Assembly (NCBI GenBank): GCA_963575645.1
Contig: OY754469.1
Span: forward strand, 17,440,001 to 17,504,000
Direction: 5' to 3'
Length of the DNA stretch: 64,000 bases
Source: Xanthostigma xanthostigma
Taxonomy: Eukaryota; Arthropoda; Insecta; Raphidioptera; Raphidiidae
The position numbers and the translations under genes are program-made. Each line of letters opens with the position of its first letter. Position 1 is the first letter of the stretch. Positions 20,883 through 31,369 of the stretch are shown one piece after another. A model generated the notes under the pieces. The model had not been told where the DNA came from. It saw nothing but the letters and a program-made list of their open reading frames with translations, and made no database searches.

Positions 20883-23800
20883 ATGAAGTTGGTAGCAGTG
20901 GTCGTAATTACAGTCATTACAATAGTGTTCTGTGATGATGATGACACGGCCGAGTTGCGATTACACGGTCATCACCATCACCATCACAATAGGCCCATCA
21001 GACCTGGAGGCGGCGGCGGAGGCGGTGGGCCTTGTGGTGGATATGGTGCTGGTGGGTACGGACCACGTACATTCTACGATGTCAACTTGCATTTAACCGA
21101 AATCAACGTAGATCAAGAAATTAACAACAATTACGTTAATCAAAACCCGTGCGGTCCTGCGTATCAAGGAAGTCCTGGAGGTGGTAGTATTCTTGGAAGT
21201 CATCTGGGAAATGGAGGACTATTGGGCAGTCACTTAGGAAGCAATGGACCACTTGGTGGTAATTTAGGAAGTATGAACTTTATTTTACATGTTTTTTTTT
21301 GAAGGTTTAAAACAGATAAGACTCAACATTTCAGAATGTGAAATATTTGAGTTTTTTAAATAATTAATTTAAAAAAAAATGCATAGGCTAATTTTTTCAA
21401 TGGTTGTTAATGGCTTTCTATTTTATACCTTTCCATCCCGCAAGTGGGGAATGGTACTAGTTTAGGTCAAAAATCACTTTTCAAAATTTTACAATATCTT
21501 TTCGTTTCGAGGTCCCTCGAATCCAAAAAACATTTTTTGGAAAAACTCTGTGCGTCTTTTAGTCTGTTTGTCTGTGAGCACGATACAGGTCAAACGGATA
21601 AGCGGATTGAAACCAAATTTTGGGAGGATTTTTGATATGCAAGTATGAGAAACCCTATATTGTTTTTGGTGAAAATCGGCGTATGCGTAGAAGAGATATA
21701 TACTATAACGATGTATATTCCAAACAGGCACTTACATTTTATTTATTTGTATAAAGAATATGTATTATTTTTTCGAAAGAGATGCGACAATAGTTGAGTG
21801 TCGAAAAATATAAACATGATTATATTATTTCGACTTTTCTGGCTTGTCTTTGCGAAATCACTGAAAGTTTCGTATCTGATGAATGCTAATAATAATAGTT
21901 AATAAGAAAAATCGCAGGATTGTGAACAAAAAATTAGATTTATTAATGTATACCTACGACGTTTCGTCTATAGATTTAGACTTTTTCAAGTACATTAATA
22001 AATCTAACTTTTTGTCCACAATCCTGCTATTTTTCTTATTAATTATTATCTCGATGGACACGATAGCTAATAATAGTTACAATAGATTTTTCAATCTTCT
22101 TGGTTTCCGGGCCTGTATGCCGTAGTTCATTGGTATTTCTACCTGACGTTTCGTCTACAACAATGGACCATGGCATACAAGCCCGGAAACCAAGAAGATT
22201 TGGATCAACACCTGCCGTGAAATCCTACACACTTCGTTAGATTTTTAAATTCAATTATTGGCGCTGACATTTTATAATGCCCTGGCGCCTGTGTGCACCT
22301 CATTATTCGCATTCCTAGAATTATTTACTGAAAAACAGGTCACTCGAAGTTACATTTAACAATATTACCTAATTTTGATCAAACATTTGATTTCGAATAA
22401 GTCTCCCTTCAAATTTTAACTCACAATTCACTTTACTTAATGCCATTATAGGTTCCGTAATAAATGCACGTAAGTTCATGGAGTTATTAGGTTATTAGTA
22501 CGTCGAATTTCTAAGACCAACTGTATTATTTAGAATCAGGGGTACCCAGACTTTTGACAGCACTTGGTATAAAAATGGGAAAAAATGCAAAGATATAAGT
22601 TTTGTTGAATTTACTTGACTACGCAAAAAAACAAAAACCTACTGCAGAAAGATCTTATAGAGAACTGAGATTTTTGAGAAAAATAGATCCAAGTCTCCAA
22701 GAAATATGAACAGTAGCTTATTCGATTCAGAAAAATATTCCGAAAAAGACGTTTTTTGTCGCCGACAAAACTTGCATTTGTTATTTACAAAAAAGAAAAA
22801 AACAAAAAAAACCCTCAGATTTTTGGACATTACTCAAAAACTATAAGCGAAAGCGGAAATTAAAAAAATGATTCTTAAATGGGAGAAAATTTCCAATGTT
22901 TCGAAGGTTGAACCGGGTCCAACCGAAAAATGCCGAGCTGAATCGAACGAGTCTTCTGTAGGCCCAGTATATACAAGATACAAACATGTTAAAATACAAC
23001 AAAATATTTTTATACAATCTTTGATTAACGTCTGATTAGAACTCTTCAATAAATAAAATTATCGATAATTTTATTTATTGAAAATATTTTCATACTTTTG
23101 ATTTGTTAGTTCAGCCACAATTAGGCCACTGAAGAGTCGCTTCGGGCTCGCTAACCACAGTTTGGTCAACGTTGGTTTAAATATTAAAAAAAAGATATAT
23201 ATTTAGAAATAAAGCAACATTTTATTAACTATAAAACATTACAGTGTATAAACAAAATTAGCTACAAAATATTCACATTTAAGACAATTTCAGATACAAC
23301 TTACATACATGCAAATTTAAAAATTCGACTAAAATTAAACGTCTGCGATGACTGGAATTATTGACTGTAGGCGTATGGCCTGTTGTATGGACCGTTGCCT
23401 GACAAGTAGTACGGTCCTTCGGATCCTTGTCCAATTTGACCTTGGCAGCCACATTTAGGTTGTCTTTGGCGACATCCGCATTTCTGTTGTCTTTCCCGGC
23501 AGCCACATTCAGAATTGTGACCAAGTGCCAAATTTATTGCCAATATGGCGAACAAAAGAACAACCACAAGAGTTTTGGTATTCATTTTTGATTAATTTAG
23601 TTAATTCTTTGTTTTTTAAAATTATTAGTTTCGCTCAGTAGCTAATTTAATGTTTGAAAGAAGCAATTGTAAACTGTACCATTTGCAGAAATTCGTTGCA
23701 CTTTTATAGTAAAAATGATCGTTAGTTAATACTTTATAACAAATGCGGTTTGTTATCAAACATTATTTGCAGCACGATTTATAACAAAACATAACTAGGT

Positions 23801-26800
23801 ATTTGCGCACGTTTATAAATTTTACACACGCGTGTCTATTATTATCTATATTTTTATCAGATTTAATAATTAATTTAAAATTTGAGAAGTAAAATTCAAA
23901 TGTGCCTTATCTCCCGCCCTTCAAATTTTACTAATATAACTTTGTTTATTTACGCACGTACGTAAAGTTTATGTTTTTAAATGATAACTATCTCTAGATA
24001 TCATTTTTTATCAAAATTATTCTAAACCAAATGTTTCCGTATAAAATTAATCAATAGGTAACTTCTTAGTTAAGGGGAGCACCTAGTGTAACAGCTAAAA
24101 AAACGCTTATTTCAATAACTAATAATTTACCAAAAATGTCACGAATAAAAGTTGTTTTTTATATCTGGTAAACAACAGTCCGAAATAGTTTTAGAGATAT
24201 ATGCCCACAAACTTCCAAAATGATGTTTTGAGAAAACGTGTCTTAAAAAATTAGGCGTTCAAAACCGCTTACATATTGTCGTCTATTTCGAAAACGAATA
24301 TCGTTTTGAAATTTTGTAGGAATATTCTACATAAGTTTTTGAGCATTTTTAAGCAAAATAAAAACAGTTTTTTTAGCTGTTACACTAGGTGCTCCCCTTA
24401 AAAGTCCGCGCACACTTGTCAAGCGAAAAACTGTACGACCTGCACAGCACAGAGCAAAATAGCCTGTTTGTGAAGGTATACCCATACATAGTCTGGATAT
24501 TCTAAAGGACTGAAGGAGTATTAGGGGAGCACAATAGATGTTAAGGTCGCAGTGCACTCCAGTAACCCCTATCTTATTCTAATTCTAATTCGAAGGTACC
24601 CACTACCCATACTATTTAATGACGCAATGCACTTTAGATCAACACCTGAAACCAGCGTCCAGCAACGACCGTCAGTCGGTTGCTGGCAATTGCGGTATAG
24701 GTATGCTGGAAAGCGTACGGTTTCTTTAATATATAATGTCAATTTTTTCGGTCTTTCTGGGGCTCCCATTTCGTCTGGGCTCTGAGCATGGGTTCCTTCT
24801 TGACCCTGCCTAGTTACGACCTTGTGTTTGTATATAAATAATTTTCTCAGAACAATTAGGGAATCAACATTTACGAAGCCAAAAATCATTAATTTTCAAA
24901 CTCAAATAACTCCGAAAATATCATAAACAAGGTTTTGACGGGAAAAGCTTGAAATTTCAGTCCCTAATATTCCATTTTTCTGTTGACGTTTCTATGCTTC
25001 CTGCTTTAGACATCAATATTTTCAGTCAATTTTTTTTAAATTTTCATTAAACTTCCAAGTTTTAATTATATGCACATTTCAGTTTAATAAACAATTCCGT
25101 AAAAGTTTTTAAAAATGTTTTATATTGTAGATACTTATATGCGAATAATTTTAGTGCATTAATTAGTAAATTATCATTTTTTATGGTAATAAATTGTCTT
25201 ACCTTTGTTGAAGTTCTATAGAGAGATGCTCGATAAATTAATTCTTTACATATGTGTAGTCCCGAACTTCACTTCATTGTCTCATCATAATGTTTAATAT
25301 GCCACTAAATGTAAACACAACTATTTTCATGTAAATGTACACATTTTGAAATTCAAAAATTTAAGATGAGGTATAGGTATATATGTCCAAAACACTATAA
25401 ATATTAACCGAACTGCACTATAATCTAATAAATACTAAAAAACAAAAATTTAATCTACGCAAATGTACAGCTATTACGTAACAATTTTGTCATTTTTATT
25501 TAAAAGGGTTATGTGAAAGTCATTGAATAGAAGATTTTATGCAGAAAAATATGTTCATACTTGTAACGATAAATAATTAAATAATACACCTACTATGTAA
25601 TTATTACTACCTACTTATAAATATTTTTTTTAAAAATATTATAATGCTGAAAATGTTGAGTAATTTTGAATAATATTGCGATAATATTCAGAATGGAAAA
25701 ATCTGTCGTACTGAAAATAGCCCAGTCGTGATCTCAACATGCACGCTGCTGCGCTGTATCTACCAGACAAAGAAATATAAGCCATTTTATTAAGAAAATA
25801 TTATGTTATACTTATTATACTTTTATTATATAATAGTAGACTCTAGATACAATCTTTTGATAGGTTGATAAATTAAAATTTTAGGGTGCGCTCAGTTTTG
25901 TCTTTATGATGCCGCAACGTAAGAAATGCATAGGTAAATAGTAAAAGTATCTTAGTATTTACCAGGGCCGGATAAACCCTGTCCGGGCCCCTAGGCAATA
26001 CAATGAGGTCTTTTCAAGTTGATGAAGGGATTGAGTAAATTCCAGATGATCGGCTCCAGGCATCCTGTTACTGCAATGTCTTATGTGATATCGTAACAAC
26101 ATGATTACTTTGACTAGATGATGCAGCATCGCCTTACCTGCCTCGTTAGCTTTATTGAAATAGTCTTAATGAATAGGCTATAGATAATTGATAATCCAGG
26201 TTTTTTGATGGGTCAGGAAAGAGGAATGAGACGTGACGAAGTTATTTTAAATTTTATCTTTTTAAATGCAATAAATTACAATAAAGAACGAAAGAAAATA
26301 ATATTGTTGTTGGGAAATTTCATGCACATTTTCAAATAAAATTTTTATTCGATAGAAAGTTTTTTTCTTGACTCGTGCACGGGCCCCTAGGCAGTTGCCT
26401 ACTCTGCCTAATGATTAATCCGGCACTGGTATTTACAAAATACTAAGATACCAAAATAATGTATCTAAATACAAGATACAAAATGCTAGATAAAAAAGTA
26501 TTTCAGATACAAAATGAAAATACGTATTTTGTATCTTGTATCTGTACTTCAAATACTTGTATCTAAGATGTCACATCTCTGATTATAGCAGAAGTTGATC
26601 ATCGAAGACGATTAGCAATAATTGCGTTTTTAGGCGCGAATAACGTAAGCTAAAGCGCCTATTATGTACTCGCTTTGTCTGTGAATCTGTGAGTCACGCT
26701 TTTTGTATCCAGCGTACAGCCCAAACGCCTTAACCGATTTTAAAAAACTTTTTTTTGTTCGATTCGTCTCCGGGTAACTTAAATCCTAACGTCGCCCGAT

Positions 26801-29477
26801 TTTTGAATTTTTGTCCCAGAGGGGAGAAAATTAGGAAAAAAAAGTTTTTTGCTTATTTCTCGCTCAATTTAAATCAGATCGGTTTGAAACCAGTCTTAAA
26901 CGAAAGAGGAGAACATTTTACATATATTTCGTGTAACAGAATTTGCCCAAACAGTTTTTTTATCCCGATTTATATAGAAATAAATTCATTTTATACATAA
27001 TTATGTAGAAATGAATTCAATTTAATTGTTGCACGGTTTAACATGACAATTTAAAATACGAGCACCAAGGTAATTTGAAATAGAAAGGATTGATTTTTTT
27101 TAAGTTGGACTAAGTAAACCAATTCTGAAAATTTTAGGGGGGGTTGCCCGATTATTTATATAAATAAATGACTTCAAAAGTAGGCATATTTAACATTGGC
27201 TTTATGGTAAAACGGTAGATGGATGATATGTTTTCATTGATTTCTCCAAAACTAGTCGGTGGAAATTAAAAAAAAACTATTTAAATTAAAATTAAAACAT
27301 TAATAAATTATTGAAAACAAAAAAACCCGTTGTGCCCGACTAATTAAAAAGATATTTAATTAAATAAATATCTTTTTAATTATAAATAAATATTACAAAA
27401 AGGCAAGCCTTTCATTTAAAATTGCCTTGGTGTACTAAAATAAAAAGTTTGCATTTGTTCAAAAACGAATGCCATTATAAATATTGGTGAAATGCAACGC
27501 CTTCTGAGTTAACAATTTGAATAACTAATTTAGAACATAATACTTTGACAGTTGCAAACGTCATTTTTGACATTTCTTACCATTCCGACACAACGGATGA
27601 TCGGATTGTAACCAAATTTTGGGAGGATGTTTGATATGCAAACATAAAGTGATCTATTGTTTTTTGGGGAACATCGGCGCATGCGCAAAAGAGTATATCT
27701 TTTATAATGTTGTTTTATAAAATAATAATATAGTTTTTATAACGGCTTATTATTCTGCATATTTTACTAGAAATTTTTGTAATTTTTTTTGGGGATAATC
27801 GGCGCATGCGCAAAAGATATTATATGCTATGATGTTTTTTATATAATAATAGTAAACTTTTCATAACGGATTATTATTCTATATGTTTTACAAGAAAGTT
27901 TTGTAATTTATTTTTCGGGAAAATCGGCGCATGCGCAACAGAGAAAGAAGTACCTACCTTTCAATGTTGTTTTTTTTTATAATTATGATATACTTACATG
28001 TCATAACAGTTTATTAGCCTGTATATTTTTACAAGATAGTCATGAAAGAATGTGTTTTTCTAAATTTGTACTTAGTTTCTAAAATATTTTGAAAATAAAA
28101 AAAATCGAATGTTAGTTTGTTCCGTAGATGTTAGTTAGGTATTTGGCAAGCATTCTTTGTTTATTTTTAACATCATAACGTGATAACATATAGAAAACCA
28201 TGAACACGAACAGCAAATTTTATAATGTTTAGTGGTAACTATACGCGTTACTATACGCGTTAACGGAAATTTTATTTTCTTTGTTATTATATGTCAAATG
28301 TCAATATTATAATTTATTAGTTGGAAAGGCCCCATAATCTAATTGCTGCAATTTGTTCGACTAGATTAAATTAACTAAAGCTTTGAAATTTCACACACAT
28401 GCAAGTCTGGTGACAATGTACATATCCAATATGGCGGATGCCCCAAGATGACGGAATACCTTTTCCTTCTCAACCATCTTGAATAAAATAATCAAATAAT
28501 TTTTATAATTTAATGTCATAATAGTTAAAATTTTGAAAGACTATAAAAACAAGAAAAATAAAATACTAATAAAAAGAAAGTTTTTATTGAAATGTACCAA
28601 AAAGAAAATATAATTTTTATAATTTAGGGTCACAATTATATTATTGATTGTGACTAATAAACGATCATAGAGTTTACAGCTAACGCTTTTATATTTATGA
28701 ACCTAAATTAATTATTAATAAATTATTAAAATGTTTTTTTCCTTTCTGTGTTTCAATACTTTCAACTGTTATTTTTTTATTAGATTAAGTTAATTAAATT
28801 ATATTAATAAGCTCAAAGTGTCGTTAAAAATATACATCAATTTTCGAACATAACGTTGGGGTGTATTATGTAAAATTCGCGCCTTGTAATTCTTGAATTA
28901 CTTGTGTCTTCAGACAATATTTTTATTAATTTATAAGCTATAAACTGTCACAGATGACAAAAATATACGCTCATTGTTAATGACGTTTGCCCAAGGCACC
29001 CACGTGACAAGATACTGTTTTATGATTGGTTTTTGATCAGAGCCAGCAGATAATCAATCACGAAAAATAGCCCCAATTCTAATTCTGAAATCTAGTCTGT
29101 GACCAAGCAATGGAGTGTATACTTCGGTCTTTAGACTATTTTCCGGCAACAGTCATTATTTTAGAACTTGAAAAAATGATTAATCAGTTTATTCGTTGAA
29201 TTTATATTTTTATGCAAAATATTATTGTTTTATTAAAAATAATAATATTATTACAGGCACAGTACTAGGAAGTCTGATTGGAGGCAATGGTCCAAGTCAA
29301 ATAAATCCAGCAGGCCCAGCACCAGGTCCAGCACCGTACGATCCGGTTGATCCCAATAGGTTCCGCCGACCGAATCAAATTACAACCCCTTATGGATCTT
29401 TCAACCCCAACAGATTGTACAGACAGGTCAACCGACAGATAAACAGGTTCTTCAGACCTCTATACAGTTTATTTTAA
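20883..29477 (+). CDS. secreted Gly/His-rich small protein, two exons (20883-21270, 29257-29477)
   Basis: Unrecognised 202-residue product. Exon 1 starts with a hydrophobic signal peptide (MKLVAVVVITVITIVFC), then an acidic DDDD, an HGHHHHHH tract, a Gly-rich stretch and repeats of the type LGSHLGNGG. Its frame would otherwise stop at 21300. A donor (GGAA|GTATGA) at 21270 and an acceptor (TTATTACAG|GC) at 29256 join in phase 1. The LGS repeats continue directly across the join (GGNLGS to TVLGSLIGGNGP), which is the best evidence for the splice. Exon 2 adds a Pro-rich segment and a basic, Arg/Asn-rich end (NRQINRFFRPLYSLF), stop TAA, with AATAAA at 29515-29520. More exons in the ~8-kb intron are possible. 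A poly-T plus AG just before the ATG could be an acceptor from a 5' non-coding exon. An extracellular structural or glandular product is inference. Confidence 0.72.
21303..21860. repeat. interspersed repeat fragment (CCGCAAGTGGGGAATGG family)
   Basis: Carries TTTCCATCCCGCAAGTGGGG, then GTCCCTCGAATCCAAAAA, GCGGATTGAAACCAAATTTT and GAAAATCGGCGTATGCG. The same ordered words are found near 41670-41760, 42650-42940 and 45160-45300, so this is a dispersed repeat. The open frames in it are not genes. Confidence 0.6.
21884..22048. mobile_element. foldback element, CGACGTTTCGTC family (copy 1)
   Basis: The left arm starting TTAATAAGAAAAATCGCAGG mirrors the right arm ending CCTGCTATTTTTCTTATTAA. The core carries CGACGTTTCGTCTATAGATT and ACTTTTTCAAGTAC. 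Related copies are at 54464-54690 and 57315-58212, all followed or preceded by a GATGGACACGATA-type tail. Confidence 0.75.
22091..22202. repeat. palindromic repeat around GACGTTTCGTCTAC
   Basis: AATCTTCTTGGTTTCCGGGC and its reverse complement flank a centre holding ACCTGACGTTTCGTCTACAAC-like sequence. It lies close to, but is distinct from, the preceding foldback. Confidence 0.65.
23221..23226 (-). promoter_or_regulatory. polyadenylation signal AATAAA for the 23585 gene
   Basis: TTTATT on the + strand reads AATAAA on the minus strand, about 130 bases beyond the stop of the Cys-rich gene. Confidence 0.6.
23358..23585 (-). CDS. secreted Cys-rich 75-aa protein with CGC repeats
   Basis: Unrecognised. 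One uninterrupted frame: ATG at 23585, stop at 23358. Residues 1-22 form a clear signal peptide (MNTKTLVVVLLFAILAINLA...). The mature part has three CGC motifs about 10 residues apart (ECGCRERQQ, KCGCRQRQP, KCGCQGQ), giving six Cys in three CGC pairs. It ends in a Gly/Tyr/Pro/Asn-rich tail (GPYYLSGNGPYNRPYAYSQ). A TATA box and a polyadenylation signal are at sensible distances. The gene lies antisense inside the long intron of the 20883-29477 gene. The spacing could suit metal binding or cross-linked extracellular material; this is inference. It resembles neither a defensin spacing nor a known toxin spacing. Confidence 0.75.
   Translation of the reverse strand: MNTKTLVVVLLFAILAINLALGHNSECGCRERQQKCGCRQRQPKCGCQGQIGQGSEGPYYLSGNGPYNRPYAYSQ
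23701..23709 (-). promoter_or_regulatory. TATA box (CTATAAAAG) of the Cys-rich gene
   Basis: Reads CTATAAAAG on the minus strand, about 115 bases upstream of the ATG at 23585. Transcription would then start near 23675 and give a 5' UTR of roughly 90 bases. Confidence 0.6.
24074..24397. mobile_element. TTAA-flanked MITE (324 bp)
   Basis: TTAA at 24070-24073 and 24398-24401. Ends GGGGAGCACCTAGTGTAACA and its reverse complement, continued as AGCTAAAAAAAC. The TTAA duplication suggests piggyBac-type mobilisation. It shares the GAGCACC word near its end with the MITE at 20305. Confidence 0.85.
24398..25954. other. intronic repeat-derived DNA without supported genes
   Basis: Within the long intron of the Gly/His gene. 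CCTGCCTAGTTACGACCTTG near 24805 looks like an isolated hAT-type end, similar to the right end of the element at 59748-60784. The overlapping open frames on both strands at 24327-24889 are not supported as genes. Confidence 0.4.
25963..26428. mobile_element. non-autonomous hAT element
   Basis: Ends CAGGGCCGGATAAACC and, mirrored, GATTAATCCGGCACTG. Perfect 8-bp duplication GTATTTAC at 25955-25962 and 26429-26436. GGGCCCCTAGGCA words lie near both ends. No coding capacity. Confidence 0.9.
27050..27440. mobile_element. TTAA-type foldback MITE (copy 2, rearranged)
   Basis: ACGAGCACCAAGGTAATTTG at the left and AATTGCCTTGGTGTACT at the right, with the inner GTTGTGCCCGACTAATTA arm, match the MITE at 20305-20819. 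One inner arm is missing or scrambled. Confidence 0.75.
27610..27990. repeat. ~125-bp tandem repeat, three units
   Basis: The word CGGCGCATGCGCAA recurs at about 27675, 27800 and 27925, each followed by a TATAATGTTGTTTT-like and TTATTATTCT-like segment. The period is 125. Confidence 0.8.
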
Positions 29478-30007
29478 ATATATTATTAGCTGTAATGATT
29501 CAAGTTCGGTATAAAATAAATAAATTATTTAATATATTATACTTGATTTCATATGTATGGTTTCATTCCAAACAGAGACAAGACGCTTTTTTATTTTTAT
29601 TTTTTATAAAATAAAAAGCTGTACTGGATAATCTCGGTTTTGTAAAACCTTTTTTAACCTGTTATTATTATTATAATAACGTGAAATAACCTATAAAAAT
29701 GTGTAGGTAATAATAAAATTATAACCCTTCATTTTGGCTTTGCCACAGTCGAGTAAAGACTGAAATTCGAAGAAAATACGCATTATCTGCAGTAGATGAA
29801 ACCATATAGATTTCAATCATAATAAAAACGTTGCAATTTATGGATTTTCATTAAACACAATAGGTATGTCTTGTGTTGATGCACCCACCAATACATACTA
29901 AATAATAATGTTTATTATTTATACATAATATTTATGTACATATTTAAATAAAACAATAATCAATAGCCGATGTTTTTATTTATTTCTTATATTTTTTTTG
30001 TGGAGCA

Positions 30008-30285
30008 TCTACCTGTATTATTGACGAGCGACCCAGTCCGGCTTCGGCCGAATTTTATAAATTGCCACCGTTTTTTCGTCGACTTACGTTTAAAAAATTG
30101 GTCTCCACGGAAAGAGCTTTTATTTTAACGCGATAATATATTATAGCCTATGTCCATCTTGAAGGTCTATTCTAAATATTGTTGAAAAAACTTTTGAAAT
30201 CGGATGAGTCTTTTCGGAGGTACCTCGTACATCCAAGCTTACGAACTTTACTTCTTTATAATATTAGTATAGATAACTGATCAAT
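30008..30285 (-). repeat. interspersed repeat copy (same family as 8455-8680)
   Basis: On the minus strand it starts ATCTATACTAATATTATAAA and contains AAGTCGACGAAAAAACGG and GCCGAAGCCGGACTGGGTC, in the same order as the copy at 8455. Confidence 0.6.
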
Positions 30286-30457
30286 GTATACACACCGAGG
30301 TATATCAGGGTTGATTAGTATAGCTGTAATATTGATTGTAAAGTAATAATTTACATTTACCAAATTATCACTTTCGGTGCCGAAGGGTTGTGATAATTAG
30401 GCTTTTGAAAAAAAAAATTATCGATTTTTTTATTGTATTTTAAAACTTTATTATAAA

Positions 30458-31365
30458 CTAGCCGCTACCCGCGGCTACGCCCGCGATTGAGATGGAAATC
30501 GACTTTTAACATGCATATCAGGGGTTGAGGTATTGCACATATTTTGACAAACAATTTTCTTATTTTTCGTAAAAAATTTTTATTTTTTTTTAATAAAAAG
30601 TATCCTATGTTACTTCTAATACCTTCAAGAGTGTATGTGCAAAGTTTCATGATGATCGGTTAAGTAGTTTTTGCGTGAAAGCGTAACAAACAAACTTACA
30701 TTCGCATTTATAATATTTCGTTTTCATTTCATAAAATTTGTAAGTCCGGTCCTGTCGGGCCGATTTTAATGAAATTTTAATAGCACATTTTAATCATTAC
30801 TAAAGGGTTAAATTTCAATTTTGAAACGATTCGGAGAAATTTTTCGGTATTTTTGGGCCCAAAAAATGTTTTCAACCCTTTCTTATTTTTCGTAAAAAAT
30901 TTTTATTTTTTTTTAATAAAAAGTATCCTATGTTACTTCTAATACCTTCAAGAGTGTATGTGCAAAGTTTCATGATGATCGGTTAAGTAGTTTTTGCGTG
31001 AAAGCGTAACAAACAAACTTACATTCGCATTTATAATATTTCGTTTTCATAAAATTTGTAAGTCCGGTCCTGTCGGGCCGATTTTAATGAAATTTTAATA
31101 GCACATTTTAATCATCACTAAAGGGTTAAATTTCAATTTTGAAACGATTCGGAGATATTTTTCGGTATTTTTGGGCCCAAAAAATGTTTTCAACCCTTTC
31201 TTATTTTTCGTAAAAAATTTTTATTTTTTTTTAATAAAAAGTATCCTATGTTACTTCTAATACCTTCAAGAGTGTATGTGCAAAGTTTCATGATGATCGG
31301 TTAAGTAGTTTTTGCGTGAAAGTGTAACAAACAAACTTACATTCGCATTTATAATATTAGTATGA
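30458..31365 (-). mobile_element. Helitron with a tandemly repeated 5' region
   Basis: On the minus strand it begins A|TCATACTAATATTATAAATG (31365) and ends GGGCGTAGCCGCGGGTAGCG-GCTAG|T (30458). The 5' section repeats: the word CTTATTTTTCGTAAAAAATT starts at 30559, 30882 and 31200, giving periods of 323 and 318, with the last copy partial. The extra spacer (TTTGGGCCCAAAAAA, GGTCCTGTCGGGCCGATTTT) also occurs at 57740-57890 in another repeat. Confidence 0.85.
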
Positions 31366-31369
31366 TAAT

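Larger units (their letters stand above)
26632..28884. mobile_element. ~2.25-kb element with AGGCGCGAA/TTCGCGCCT ends (copy 2)
   Basis: Same ends and same ordered internal blocks as 11068-13160. It differs in carrying a TTAA-type MITE copy (27050-27440) and a three-fold 125-bp array. Only one diverged trace of the 120-bp satellite unit is present (CCAATATGGCGGATGCC near 28426). Confidence 0.7.
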
